Origin: Xanthostigma xanthostigma
Taxonomy: Eukaryota; Arthropoda; Insecta; Raphidioptera; Raphidiidae
NCBI GenBank assembly: GCA_963575645.1
Contig: OY754464.1
Coordinates: forward strand, 7,192,001 to 7,256,000
Direction of reading: 5' to 3'
DNA length: 64,000 bases
Position numbers and translations under genes: made by a program. Position 1 is the stretch's first letter; the number at the start of each line of letters is the position of its first letter. The notes under the pieces were generated by a model. The model did no database searches. It worked only from the letters and a program-made list of their open reading frames with translations, and was not told where the DNA came from. Shown in pieces: positions 11,500 through 23,039 of the stretch.

Positions 11500-12111
11500 C
11501 TAGAGTGACCTGTGCGAATTATTCGCACTAAATAAGTATAATAATTATCACTTTACAAAATTATTTTTTAAATATGATTGCAGGTATTCAATTCGTTTCT
11601 AATTTTGCACACTGTTTATAACGTTCTTCTTTTTGTTGTATTACAATATGAAGCTCAGATGACAGATCGAAGAAATATTTTACTAAAATTGTCATATAGA
11701 GGCGCAAGTAGCAAAAGCGTTGAGCTAAGCCGTCAGATGGCATCATGCAGCATTGCTGTGACGTTGTTCAGCGTTGCTCGCTGTTTCAAAATTAAAGCCG
11801 TCAGATGGCAGTTATTACAATATGAAGGTCAGACGACAGATCGAAGTGTTGACGTTGTTTCAAAATTAAAGCCGTCAGATGGCAGATGTTGTTCAGCGTT
11901 GCTGTATTGTGTCTTAATGTATATCTATATATTTAAGTTTAATAATTAATTAATTTACAAAAACAAAAGCAATAATACATTTTTTAGTTGTCGATGTCAG
12001 TAGAGCAAGCAATTATCTGTAAAATGATATATAATTTATGTGGAGACATTGTGAGGTTTTTTCTAAAAAGGGAGGCAAATATCTTTAACCTTAGCGTATT
12101 AATATATATGA
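11500..12111 (-). mobile_element. Helitron family C, copy 1
   Basis: On the minus strand it starts at TC followed by ATATATATTAATACGC. It ends with the perfect hairpin word GTGCGAATAATTCGCAC, a spacer AGGTCACT and CTAG before a T. The interior iterates a unit with CAGATGACAGATCGAAG and GCCGTCAGATGGCA. The 123-codon ORF on the plus strand is not conserved in the other copies and is probably fortuitous. Confidence 0.8.
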
Positions 12112-12224
12112 TGATATTTTTCATGTATTTACAGACGTAAAATAAAATAAAATTACGACATTTGGCGGCCACATGAAATCATACTCTACAACCGTTGCAT
12201 GATTTATTGCACATTTAATATGAA

Positions 12225-12320
12225 GGAAGGTTTTGGTTGAGGATCATAAAATAAGTTTTACCAGTGTTTCGTTAGTGGCCAACGTATCGAAAAATTTATT
12301 TTTATCTTCAGGGCCTCAAG
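12225..12320 (+). repeat. Half copy of the 28080-type foldback
   Basis: Resembles the left arm of 28080-28345: TTGGTTGAGGA, GTGGCCAACGTATCGAAAA and TTATCTTCAGGGCC. No mirrored arm is present. Confidence 0.6.
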
Positions 12321-12646
12321 CTGGTCAAGTGGTGGTAAATTGCACATTTATAATCTACAAGTCCGATTGATTGAGTTGTCTCAACTCTATACTCTGCATC
12401 CGGCTAACAGAATTATAGGAATTTATGAGAATGTACACAATAATATTATTGACGTGATTTCGCCCTGCAACCAGTGTTTTTTATTTGATGGCTTTGCCGC
12501 CGCACGAACTGTGCGATGTAAATCATGTTGCATGAATACATGCAACCGATGGTTGCCGAACATGAATTTGCAACTTGGCCCAATAACATATTTTCTGTTA
12601 TTGTGAAAAATAGATAATAATTTAGAGTGATGATGATCCTGTTTAA

Positions 12647-12852
12647 ATGTTGGAAGATTAAAGGATGAACCCTGGTGGCATAGGATCAATGAACTAAGCG
12701 AATACTGAAGGTTTTTTTTATTGAATTTTATTGTCTGACGTTTCGGCAAACTTTATGCCATCTTCGGAGAATCAATGCTGTCTGTTTTCTCAGTATTGTT
12801 GTTATTTTTTACATAACAACAATACCAGGATTCATCCTTTAATCTTCCAACA
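12647..12852. repeat. Foldback family G, complete copy
   Basis: Left end ATGTTGGAAGATTAAAGG is mirrored by CCTTTAATCTTCCAACAT. The interior holds GACGTTTCGGCAAAC and CATCTTCGGAGAATC, the same type of box as in three other foldback families here. Left-flanking sequence is shared with 3925-4060. Confidence 0.75.
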
Positions 12853-13124
12853 TTTTCTGTTATTGCTGTAGAACTTAGTTTATGTTGGTATATACATGTG
12901 TTTGATCCGGATTAGCTCAAAAATTACTGAACCGATTTCGATCGGACTTTCGTTCAAAGAACAAGGCGGCAGAGAGATCTTTATACAGGGTGATACAGAA
13001 AAAAATTCCACAAAACAAATAGATTATTAAATAAATTGCCAGGCTTATTTCCGAAAAAAAATGAAAGTTTTATTAGAAAAAAATTTAAAAACATATTACT
13101 CATTTATTAATTGTCAATTCCAAT

Positions 13125-13440
13125 AAACGATTGATTCATGTATGATTGTGCCAAAGTTACGAAAGAATTCTGTTTTCGTAACAATTGCATTTTTTTAAAG
13201 GGGTATGCTTTGAAAAAATTGTAAAAATTGAATTTACTTTTGAAATTGAGAATGCTTACAGAAAAAAATACGCCGAATTCAATGAGCGTAAGCAAAATTC
13301 TGTATCTCTTTTAGTTTAGAAACTACGGTCATTCGGAAGTTTTATATGATTTTCTGAAAACTATAAACACAAATAGCTTCTAAACCAAAATACATGCAGA
13401 TGTTTGTTTGTACTCATTGGATTTAGCGTGTTTTTGAAGT
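13125..13440 (-). repeat. Single inverted monomer of the 330-bp satellite
   Basis: Matches the 6990-7828 array on the opposite strand: CCTTTGAAAAAATTG-type words, GAGAATGCTTACAGAAAAAA, TCTCTTTTAGTTTAGAAACT and GATTTAGCGTGTTTTT. One full unit, about 80% similar by eye. Confidence 0.75.
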
Positions 13441-13671
13441 AAAACTTCTTTAGGCACGCTTAACTTGGGGAGTTAGCTGGTAAATGTCTGACGAAATCGT
13501 TTACGGAAGTGCATCATCGCGACGGTGCGTGATCGTTCGAGGCGAACGGAAAAAGAGGGAGATATAAGTTAGTGAAGATAGTAAGAGAGAGAGTTACGTT
13601 TCGTATATTGGAAGTTGAGAGGGAGAATTAAGCTAGTGAGTGCGATAAAGACGGAGCATTAATAGAAATTC

Positions 13672-14330
13672 TTTTGACGTGATAACGTCTTATAAATTGA
13701 TGAAACACCGCCAGCACACACGGAAAAAAGTAACGTTCCGCAAGCGAGAGCGCGATATATAGAGATGCACGATCGGCCCAAGCGTCGGCTTGTGCGCATT
13801 TCTCCCTCTTCTCGCGTGACGTCAGAGAGTAGTGTGCGTTCAACATTTTTTTCGGCTGTTCCAGCGAAAGCTACATCTGACAGATGGCCATTGTTTTATA
13901 AACCGTGGAAATTAAGACTTAAAATCAAGATATCTGATAAAAATGTCATAAATTATCGAATTTTTAAAGCAATTTTTCAGATAATACATCGTTATTTGTC
14001 AATTGATAGTTTGTACACAAACGCAGCTACATTTTGTATCAAAAACAAATCTTGGGAGATGTCTGCATTTCATAACAGCAGATAAATTATACGGTTTGTT
14101 AACAAATAGGTATATTATAATATATATACATTCTTTTAAATGTCTTTTATAATTGCTTAAAAATATGTATTTTGCTTTGGTTGATCAAATTATTAGTCGG
14201 TAAAAATATAGTTTGACAGCTACTAAAATTTAGGTTATGTATTATTAAATATGATATTCGAGCGGAATACGTTATCACGTAAAACTATCATCCGTAAACC
14301 GACTTTACAGACAATCAATTTTTTTTTTGG
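13672..14330 (+). mobile_element. ACGTGATAACGT-ended repeat, long form
   Basis: Left end TTTTGACGTGATAACGTCTT. The right segment GTTATCACGTAAAACTATC is followed by CCGTAAACCGACTTTACAGA. The short form at 47841-48095 joins these two ends directly and lacks about 400 bp found here. Partial inverted copies lie at 31750-31830 and 32258-32410. Superfamily unknown. Confidence 0.6.
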
Positions 14331-14689
14331 ACAACTATTTGACGTTTAAAATGAAAACAATTGTTTTTGTATCAAAAATACATTTCATCGAATTCTGCTG
14401 CATTTTGTAACGGGAAATAATGTAGGTTAGTTAATAAATCCTTTAAAATGTATTATAAATTATGCTAATAAATATATATAGGTACATATTTTGCCTATTA
14501 ATTAATCAAAAATTATATTTTAAACATTTCGTCTTTGTAGATATGTGTTACAGAGTGAGGTTATATTGTGTTCGATAAACTTTGAGTTTGAGACGAACCG
14601 ACTGCATATTTTATTGGTCGTTTATGAATTTAACATGAACAAATTTGAGGGAAGAAGTTTTACTTCAGTCGTGTGATCTAAAGCACACT
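14331..14689. other. No recognisable feature
   Basis: AT-rich sequence with no repeated partner noticed and no gene. Confidence 0.4.
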
Positions 14690-14815
14690 CTTTTTTTTTT
14701 ATAAGGATGATGATTTTGCCAAAGTTCCGAAAGGTTGCGGTTTTCGTCAAAAATCGCAATTTTTTAAAGGGGTATGCGTTGAAAAAATTGCAAAAATCGA
14801 ATTCTTTAATATAAA
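14690..14815 (-). repeat. Partial inverted satellite monomer
   Basis: Carries GCCAAAGTTCCGAAAG, CAATTTTTTAAAGGGGTATG and AAAAATCGAATTCTTTAATA, all inverted from the 6990-7828 array. It covers about 40% of a unit. Confidence 0.75.
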
Positions 14816-15388
14816 AACTTTCCACTCAGAAAAAATAAAAAGAAGGAGCTACCGTTATATCAGCATTCACTTTTCCAACGAACTGTCTATTGTACCCGTA
14901 AAATCCGCGAGGAAAAAAATTAGAAATGAATGTTCCCGTATAATTTTATTTATTAGTATGATTAAATATAGAACAAAGATCGGTTTTAGAACTTTGATGA
15001 GTTGCATCATTTTTCTCTGCAAAGTTTACACGATAAAATGGCTTGCGTTGTGTCCAGTCTATATGTTGAAATATTAAAACTGCAGTAAAAATAGATTGGA
15101 GAGAAAAGTAATATTATTATTATTGACTTTATGCGATAATTTTGTACCCTGTGCCAATTGGAAACATATAATTTATTTATGTACGTTGTGTAAACAGTAC
15201 CATGTATGGATGCAAATGCAATACGGTAATATTATTCCTATATACACTCAACAGAGGTGTACTTATTGAAGTAAAATTTCTTTAGGCCCGTTTGGGAATT
15301 TTTATTTGTATGTAAGAATTCTCCTTTAAGATAGTTAACTCGTGAAACAGCTTTGCTTAGGAATTTAATGAAATTGAAGTACCTATAA
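14816..15388. other. No recognisable feature
   Basis: Non-coding AT-rich sequence leading to the Harbinger-like element. Confidence 0.4.
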
Positions 15389-15820
15389 AGGCCGCTGCAC
15401 ACGAGGCTAGAAATGCTGCTAGGAGTTCTGCTAGCCGGTAGGTTGGGTACGAAGCTGGAAATGACGTCACTGCTGGCTGCCTTGCTAGCTCAGAAGATAG
15501 GTTTTAAAATTAGAACAGGAGCTATTTTCCCTGCTAGATTTGTTGCTACGTGTGAGCAAGAACCAATCAGGAAGCAGTATCTTCACGTGGGCACTTGAAC
15601 ACCCACATGGCGTCATTCTGCCAGACAATAGACACGTTTTGCTCTGTGTTTATATTCGAACTGTCATTGCGCGCGCACCAGATCTATCCACAAAACACGC
15701 TTGAAAAATAATCTCGTGTGAAGCGAGCACTTAACAGCAATCAAGAAAACCAGCGCTAGAAAACTGGTAGGCAAATCTAGCAAGGAATCTAGCAGCGTTT
15801 CTAGCCTCGTGTGCTGGAGT
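15389..15820. mobile_element. Harbinger-like MITE (GCACACGAGGCTAG ends), copy 1
   Basis: Left end AGGCCGCTGCACACGAGGCT, mirrored at the right by AGCCTCGTGTGCTGGAGT, with TAA before and TAG after. The body iterates GCTAG/CTAGC words. It shares TGAGCAAGAACCAAT and CAGTATCTT...CACGTGGGCACTTGAAC with 54374-54833, whose flanks give a clean TTA duplication. Three-bp T-A-rich duplications suggest PIF/Harbinger. No transposase. Confidence 0.75.
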
Positions 15821-15829
15821 TAGGTATAT

Positions 15830-17146
15830 CATGTATAATGATAACTTATTCCAGAATATCTCGAAAACAGTTCTTAGTTTATTTCTTAACACGTTGACTA
15901 CCACGGAATTTTTCACGATTCGGGTCTATAAGGAGCCAATTTGATGGGATCATGTTATATTATCAAAAACTTTAATAATAATTGTAGGTATAGTTCTGTT
16001 CATTTAAGCTAAACCTGATTTTTACCATATAGGTACTTTTATTGTATACTGAGCATAGGAATAAAATCGCAATCGAACCATTAGAGTGCAAACATATATT
16101 TCTGTCTTTTTTTACGCCGTAAGCCCGGCTTAAGAAATTTCTAATTTGCCCCATCCTGGATCAAAAGCTGACTAGGCCCATGTTAACGTCATAGAAAAAG
16201 ATGAAGTTTTTGAAACAGAGATACTTTATTCAGATTGAATGCTAGTACATCAACCAATCGTATCATAGGAGAAATCAGGGAATTACATCGAAGAAAGAGA
16301 CGCAGATTTATTTTCGATACGCTTTGTTGCCTTCGCTCACCGCACATTGAGTAGATATACAATGATTCATATAGTAAAATTATTAAATATATGATATTAA
16401 CACTGTTATGCTAACTCGTTGTAAGTTCAAAAATTATTTTTTTTTTTTGAAAAAACTGATTTTTTTTCAGTTTGGTGAGCATATAATATAACTACAATAT
16501 TCTAGAATTTAGATTATATATTATGAGCTTCCCTGACGATTCTATAAAAAGTAAAAAAATGGAGACGGCCCATTTCGGTGATTTTCGGGGATTTTGAGAC
16601 AAACTTTTTTTTTTTTTTTTATAAACCCCCCTTGGCTTCAAGGACAAACTTTATTTGACCAGGTTTCCTAAACTAATTAGCGTATTTGTTTTGTAATTTT
16701 ATAGAAAACAGAAACGTATCGTGTGTTTTTGATAAACTTTGCGATAGGTTCGGACATAGTCCGTAAAACGTCAAAAGTTACTTTTCCAATATGCCTTCCG
16801 CTCGGGATTCAAAGTCACAAAATAGAATGCTTGAGTTTATGAGCCAAAAAACTTTTCCTTTGCGCATTTTTCTTGAAGTAAGTCTAAACTTTAGAGTTTC
16901 CCTATCGATTTTTACGAAGCGAATAGGGTATTTTTTTTAAGCTTCTGCGAGTTATTTCTTATATTACAAAATATCCGTACATTATGTAAATCGTCGAGCC
17001 ATCTCTGATTCCCAAGTGTCTAAACGGTTCTATTATAATATTATTGTTCTGTTGAATTATTTATTTTACGGGAAACGCACACGTGTTATTGGCGGTTATA
17101 TAATATGTCCATATGGTATTAATGTACAGTTCATAAAATCTATCGT
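15830..17146. other. No recognisable feature
   Basis: Long AT-rich stretch with several poly-T runs (near 16440, 16600). A piggyBac-like end word, TTAACACGTTGACTACCACG, occurs at about 15886 without a mirrored partner. Confidence 0.4.
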
Positions 17147-17154
17147 GGTGTGAT

Positions 17155-18349
17155 CAGTGCCGGATTGACTCCTTGATGCCTTAAGCATTTCTTGCCTATG
17201 GGTCCCCCATTTCTAATTGCAGTTAAAAAAATTACTACTACCTGTCTTTGTCATGTTAAAATAAAAAAAATTCCAAATTGGGAATGTCTTAAGGAGGTTG
17301 ATGCGTTACAGTCCCAATCAAAAGTAAGTTGAATTCTAAATGGGAACTTTTCCATAATAAATTTTTACAAAAGGTTGTAAGTCGATGATACCAATAAATT
17401 ATTGTCATGAAGGCATAAATAAGTAATTTTTTTTAATTTTAATTAATTATTCAGTATTTTACTTAATGGACTAACTTTTGAATTTTTTGTACAAAGTTAG
17501 TTTAGAAAAAATAAATTATGTAAATATCTGTATTTTACATATTTTTTGCAGTAAATAATTAAAAAAAAGAAATTAGAAGTAATAAAAATTAAAATTAAAT
17601 CATTAAAAAGTTGAAAATTCAGTTAAAATTGTCAAGAATAAAAGGCCATAATCGAAAAGTGCTAAGGTTTAATAATTTTTTTTATTGATTAAAAGTCTCC
17701 TAATTAAATTGACAAAAATATTAAAATATGTGTAAGACATCGTTGCTTTACATTGTTAGTTTTCGGAACTGCTGACATTATTTGGTTATTTGCAAAAAAT
17801 TAAAATGACCGTTTGCATGCTAGGTTGACATATTTCCCATAAGACTACATGTAACAGTTTTTTTTAATGTTTTACTTTATAAATCTCCTAATGATTTTGG
17901 ATTTTTTACAGAAAATTTTGTCACAAACAAATCTATTAAAAAAACTTTATTTCAGATTTTTTTCTTTATCTTCGTAAAACGGCTCAACCTCCTTAAGTTT
18001 AAAATTGATAGAAAAAAATTAAGAAGCATAGAACTTGAGGAAAAAATTGAACTTTTGCAATCAATGCTCTGATTAAAAATTTAACTGTCTATAAAATTGG
18101 TCCTTAGGAATTTTTATTCAGTTAAAAAAAAAACTTTTTTTCGTTTTCATTTTCAAAAATAATTTATTATTCATTCTTAACTTCTTTATTTCTTAATACA
18201 GTTTTATATCAGTAGATCAACATGACAAAGAGATTTATTTTATGCATGGGCCAGTGAGGTGCCTACTTTTCTGTTTTGACTTTTAGTGCCCCCTGAGACG
18301 TGATGCCCTAAGCAGTTGATTACTTTGCTTATAGGTTAATCCGGAACTG
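17155..18349. mobile_element. hAT-type element with perfect 8-bp duplication
   Basis: Ends CAGTGCCGGATTGACTCC and, inverted, CAGTTCCGGATTAACC, between perfect GGTGTGAT repeats (17147-17154, 18350-18357). Both subterminal regions carry words about GATGCC and TAAGCA. No transposase ORF. It carries a second element at 17293-17992. A truncated relative is at 4060-4139. Confidence 0.88.
17293..17992. mobile_element. TTAA-flanked element nested in the hAT
   Basis: Flanked by TTAA (17289-17292, 17993-17996), with ends GGAGGTTGATGCGTTAC and, inverted, GGAGGTTGAGCCGTTTTACG. TTAA duplications occur in piggyBac and Kolobok groups. The interior is AT-rich with no ORF. Part of it (around AAATTAGAAGTAATAAAAAT) recurs inverted near 51655-51770. 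Confidence 0.75.
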
Positions 18350-18870
18350 GGTGTGATTCTTTAGTAAGCGTTCTTCAGATGGAAACAAATTTGTAATTTG
18401 TATGAAAAAAATGCATGTCTACGAACAATTATAAAATTGAAAATTGTATGTTTGCTGCTCAATCATGCTTTAACTGCTGAACGGATTTCCTTGAAAATTT
18501 GTATGTATTTAGTAGAGATAGTACAATCTGCGGACTCCGGTTTATCGTTGTAAAATTTAATTTTGCTTAAACTATTTACTCGAACATTTTCAGGGTATCG
18601 AAGTCCAATGGAGCCCTAATTTGTCAAAATCGTTGTGAAAATGTATCCAAAAAAAAAATCAAAGTTCATCCAAAAAAGGTCAAAATTCATCCAAAAATTT
18701 GATAAACTCACACTAAAAAAATTGTTGAGACACTAATAAGAGAAAATAAAAATTACTCGTCTTTTTCATTGTCTTTTAAAATAGCTGCTACAAGTAAAAA
18801 TTCTTCTAGTTCACAACAAGTCATATTTATTAAACTCATTTAACTTATTGATAGGTATACATACTTATAC
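18350..18870. other. No recognisable feature
   Basis: AT-rich sequence without a repeated partner noticed. Confidence 0.4.
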
Positions 18871-18876
18871 GTTTTA

Positions 18877-19742
18877 TTGCACATACCGCTAAACTAGCGG
18901 TATGTGCTTTATTATCGCTTTGTGCGTCAGAGCTGACTTTCGTTCATATAAGAAGTTATATCTAAGTTAATTTCACACGAAATCCATTCAAATTGAAGCT
19001 TTTTGAAAAGAGGAGATTCTAATCTATAAAATAGAACCATTTTTAAATCAATTTGAGTTCATAAATACTATTAAAATTGTAATTGAAAATCACAAACAGC
19101 AGTTGTCGGTTGGTCTGTACGTATGTACGTACGTACGTATGTACGTACGTCACGACTCTACAGATCGCAATTTTGGTCGGATTGCCTTGGGTTATATTTT
19201 ATTCACTTTGTTTACTATCAGACCAGAACCCTATTTAAATTCACTAAAATGTGTTCAGTAGTTTAATTTTTATAAACAGTTTTATTTTTTATTATTTTTG
19301 ACAGCTAATTAATAGTTTAAAAACAATATAATAATTGCTGGCTAAACATAGTGTAATCCATAAAACAAGTGCTACACTTGTATACCGTGATAACACCACT
19401 ATACGTATTAGGCAGCCGTGGCGTAATGGTTATGCCGTCGGATCGCCAAGGGCAAGGTCCTGGGTTCGATTCCTTACGATATCATTGATTTTTTTCTTTT
19501 TTTTTCTTTTTATTTTGTTTTATTTTATTCCACTTGATATTAATTATATATTATATTATGTATAGTACTTAATTTTTTTTATTTTTGCAAACTTAAAAAA
19601 AAATATTTTTTCAATTTTTAATTATTTATTTCTTTAAATTTTTAAATCTTTTTAAATTTATTAAAAATATTTTTTAATTGTTATTTTTTTATCATACAGT
19701 GGAAAACTTGCGGGATGTGCACTTTTGGTTTTGCCAACTATT
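18877..19742 (+). mobile_element. Interspersed element H with internal tRNA-like module
   Basis: Recurs inverted and nearly intact at 44131-44994. It starts with the palindrome GCACATACCGC-taaacta-GCGGTATGTGC and ends TTGGTTTTGCCAACTAT. The interior has a GTAC/GTAT microsatellite (~19120-19150), the words GTTATATTTTATTCACTTTG and AAATGTGTTCAGTAGTTTAA, and a tRNA-like segment. No protein was recognised. Confidence 0.8.
19411..19479 (+). repeat. tRNA-like module inside element H
   Basis: Box A-like TGGCGTAATGG and box B-like GGGTTCGATTCC at normal tRNA spacing. The 3' acceptor strand is not complementary to the 5' side, so a working tRNA is unlikely. The inverted copy is at 44391-44459. Parent tRNA not identified. 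Confidence 0.7.
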
Positions 19743-19885
19743 TTAATTTGTTTTGAGCTTTTCTATGTGCGCGATCTGGCGATAAATTCGCTTTGGTGTC
19801 TGGATCTGATCGCACCCACGATCGCCACCGCTGCCGTTATCGCTACCGCCACTCGGGTCGCTTTGGTCTATGAGAGCCTATATAA

Positions 19886-20291
19886 AGCGCGGGTCACACT
19901 AGGCTGCTTGTCAGCCGCTGCTGATCAGCGGCAGACAGTAGCACAGTAAGCAGCGGCGGGCAGCCCGGTCACACTAGGGCTGCTACTCGCTAGTCTACCG
20001 CGAGTAGTGGCTGCCAATCCGATCACTACATCATCGAACATAAACCACGTGGTACGTGATGGTTTACTCGCCTATGATGCACTTCTTCGGTCAGACTGCG
20101 CTGCTCGCTGGCGGGTACGAGTGAGTCACGTGACCTGCTAGTCGCCGCTGCCTAGCTACCAAAATAGAACATGTCCAATTTCACTAGCCGCTGATAAATA
20201 CTCGCCGCCTGGCGACGCCAAGCTGATTGATGGCTGACAGTAGCGGCTTCCACAACTCGCGGCTGACAACTAGCCTAGTGTGACCCGCGCT
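19886..20291. mobile_element. Harbinger-like MITE (GGGTCACACTAGGCTG ends)
   Basis: Ends AGCGCGGGTCACACTAGGCT and, inverted, AGCGCGGGTCACACTAGGCT, between TAA repeats (19883-19885, 20292-20294). The whole interior is built from GCTGCT, CAGCGG and CGCTAG words. Terminal grammar parallels 15389-15820 and 28382-28901. No transposase. Confidence 0.82.
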
Positions 20292-20294
20292 TAA

Positions 20295-21160
20295 GGGACT
20301 CAATGGTACACATCAGCGACTTACTGCCCTTTCCTCACCGGTCTTCTTTAGCCGAGCGCACTGTACATTGGAAACGAAATCGAACCTCCCTTTCCAATGT
20401 AGATATCTACGTTATCATTTTGGCGTCTGCTTTTCTTCCGACTTCGGCCGACTTTGGATCGGGAGAAATCGGATACAATGTAGGTGCAGTCTTGGGAGTT
20501 AGAAAGCTGTGGCAGACGAACGGAAGGACAGAATTCTTAAGGACGTATATTGCGTAAACCTGTAAGGCGAGAAAAATTATGTCAATGTTTCCGGCTTAAT
20601 CTATTTTAAATTTTGTATTGGTTTGTGGACATAGACTTTTGTAATTGTTCGGTAAACGTGGGTTTTACTTCAGTTCATTACACTAATAGGCACAAGTTAA
20701 TTAGTGCCGCGCATTGTAGTTCAGGTACCAACCTTGCAAACCTAATTAACAGCGTGTTTGTGGTGGTCAAACAAAAAAAACCTGCCAAGCGCGTATTGGG
20801 CACACAGATGACAGGGTTCTATAATGTTCGTATGACGTATTTAATGTGTCAGTCGTTGCTTGACAAATATCACACCCTAACCTATAAATACGGCATTGCA
20901 ATATGTTGATATTGTTTTATAGATTACGAATTCAAAAGAAGTCGAGTATTCATGGTTTAATTAGTTGCACTATTAAAATCACTTTGAGGCCTTTCTTAAA
21001 TCACATAGTTGTAATAAATATTGACATGCACACTAGTGACATCGGGCGGGATTTTTTAAGTGATAGAGTTATGGTTCTTGTCTTCGCTAGATAATAGAAA
21101 TATGACAGCCAAATAAAAAATACTGTAAAGAAAGGTCAATTGAACTCATACAACTTTTTA
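20295..21160. other. No supported gene
   Basis: Three adjacent plus-strand ORFs (20303-20557, 20613-20909, 20903-21094) have mixed composition but no recognised domain, no consistent splice sites and no second copy. Possibly unique intronic sequence. I cannot assign a function. Confidence 0.3.
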
Positions 21161-21204
21161 ATATGCACAACTGTATCCACCGTGGACATAACTATGTCCA
21201 GCGT

Positions 21205-21528
21205 GGACATTAGTGTCTATCGTGGGTTCGAGCCCCACGTTGGGCGAAAATATTTTTATTTTTTTTTTTATTTTCTACATTGCTTTCTTCTAAGACTTAC
21301 ATTTAAATTCATTTTAATATTTTTAATTAATTAAAAAAAATTATTAGTTAAAAAAAGTAGTTATAAATACTGCTTTTTATCGACAAAAGCTTTTGAACGG
21401 TAACTCCGATCATCATGAAATTTGGACACAACATTCATCTCGGTAAACTAAGATGAATGTGTGTACTCATGTTCCTCCCTTCCCCATTAGTTCTTTTACA
21501 CCCGGGTGAAACCGGACGGGACCGCTAG
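21205..21528 (+). mobile_element. Helitron A composite, 5'-truncated, with tRNA-Lys module
   Basis: Begins inside a tRNA-Lys-like T arm (GGGTTCGAGCCCCACG), then TTGGGCG. It continues through a T-rich tail (CATTGCTTTCTTCTAAGACT) into the Helitron A 3' half (CTTTTGAACGGTAACTCCGA). The end is hairpin CCCGG-GTGAAA-CCGGA, spacer and CTAG at 21525-21528 before T. The same order is implied by 60005-60420 and 23885-24168. Confidence 0.75.
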
Positions 21529-21902
21529 TTAGTATAGATATGGTGAATTGTGTTTTTTTTTCTGTCCAACCGTCATGCTACATTTGCCGTACAAAACACA
21601 ATCACATCTATTATAATCAGTGAAGAGGAAACCTTGGGCTGTTGTGAACGTAATATAATAATATTGAATATCGATTAAATGAAATTGAAACGTCAAAACT
21701 GTAAAATAGACGTACAATGTTCGATCTATTGTTCTGTCTTACTGAATAAGTTTCATTTAATCGAGGTTTATTGTTCATTTGTTTATACAGTGCAACTAAA
21801 ATGAAACGCAGTATGTTTAAATCCTATAGAGAATTCGGCCGCCGACTCGAAACGTCACTCTATGCCAATAACAAACCGCGTGGTTTTTCTCGACTTAACG
21901 AA

Positions 21903-22105
21903 TTGTAACAATCTCCCCGTTGGGACAACAAAGAATTTCGTGAGACGACAATCAGCTCGTCGTTCAAAGACACACATTGTTGTCTAACAATAATCAGCTC
22001 GGCATTCTGACAATGATACACAGATTGTTGTGGAGCAACAACAATCGGCTTGATGTTTCAACAATATGCGTAGGCAAAAAGGGTTTTGTTGCCAAATTCC
22101 AGACA
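21903..22105 (-). repeat. Inverted copy of the 1850-2050 repeat
   Basis: Shares TTTCGTGAGACGACAATC, AATGATACACAGATTGTTGT and CAACAATATGCGTAGG with 1850-2050 read on the other strand. Iterated ACAACAATC words. Confidence 0.7.
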
Positions 22106-22157
22106 ACAATGATGGCAAGAAAGGAAATAATAATTATTTTTTTCGACATCCAGCATA

Positions 22158-22727
22158 TCGTATTATATATTAATACGCTAAGGTTAAAGATGTTTGCCTC
22201 CCTTTTTAGATAAAACCTCACAATTTCTCCACATAAATTATATATCATTTTACAGATAATTGCTTGCTCTACTGACATCGACAACTAAAAAATTTATTAT
22301 TGCTTTTGTTTTCGTAAATTAATTAGAATATAGCAACGCTGAACAACGTCTTGAAACAACGTCAACACTTCGATCTGTCATCTGACCTTCATATTGTAAT
22401 ACAACAGACACAATACTGCCATCTGACGGCTTTAATTTTGAAACAGCGAGCAACGCTGAACAACGTCACAGCAATGCTGCATGATGCCATCTAACGGCTT
22501 AGCTCAACGCTTTTGCTACTTGCGCCTCTATATGACAATTTTAGTAAAATATTTCTTCGATCTGTCATCTGAGCGTCATATTGTAATACAACAAAAAGAA
22601 GAACGTTATAAGCAGTGTGCAAAATTAGAAACGAATTGAATACCTGCAATCATATTTAAAAAATAATTTTGTAAAGTGATAATTATTATACTTATTTAGT
22701 GCGAATAATTCGCACAGGTCACACTAG
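22158..22727 (+). mobile_element. Helitron family C, copy 2
   Basis: Begins TCGTATTATATATTAATACG and ends hairpin GTGCGAATAATTCGCAC, spacer AGGTCACA, CTAG, then T. Hairpin, short spacer and CTAG before T are the canonical Helitron 3' arrangement. Opposite in orientation to copies at 11500-12111 and 40090-40609. It ends 160 bp before a G-alpha-o exon. Confidence 0.85.
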
Positions 22728-22887
22728 TTTTTAATTATTTCGATTTTGCACTTCAACCAAAACCGTGCCAACAATAATTTCCCACTCCTGTTATAGAGTA
22801 TAGACGTTTCACTTGCGAAGTGTGTAGGCTAAAAATGTCTCCTTTTTTTGAACTATAGGGCTGACCGTATATTTTCTTTTTTTTCAG

Positions 22888-23029
22888 AATTATTCACGAG
22901 AGTGGGTTTACGAGTGAAGACTTCAAACAGTATCGACCGGTGGTATACAGTAACACGATCCAGTCGCTGGTGGCCATTCTTCGAGCCATGCCAACTCTCG
23001 GTATAGCGTTTAGCAACAATGAACGCGAG
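22888..23029 (+). CDS. Galphao: G protein alpha-o subunit, internal exon (142 bp)
   Basis: An internal coding exon of the trimeric G-protein alpha-o subunit, a membrane-associated GTPase that relays heptahelical receptor signals. After a strong acceptor (T-rich tract, TTTTCAG at 22881-22887) the exon supplies the last base of a Lys codon. It then reads [40 protein letters not shown] and FSNNERE, and stops at GAG followed by GTAAGT. This is the start of the helical domain, directly after the P-loop region encoded by the preceding exon, which was not found. The 142-bp length and phase are those of the conserved third exon in the Gi/Go family. FSNNERE, leading to the KMVFDV of the next exon, favours Go over Gi. 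The frame is intact. Confidence 0.93.
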
Positions 23030-23039
23030 GTAAGTTTTC

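Noticed and set aside
11578-11949. 123-codon ORF with MQVFNSFLILHTVYNV start
   Set aside because: It lies wholly inside Helitron C, antisense to the element. The related copy at 40168-40446 is shorter and diverges, as expected for iterated non-coding sequence.
15886-15910. piggyBac end TTAACACGTTGACTACC
   Set aside because: Single occurrence; no mirrored end with TTAA found nearby, so no element can be defined.
20303-21094. Three adjacent ORFs as a small gene cluster
   Set aside because: No homology recognised, no conserved start context, no splice structure, and adjacent repeats explain the locally balanced composition.
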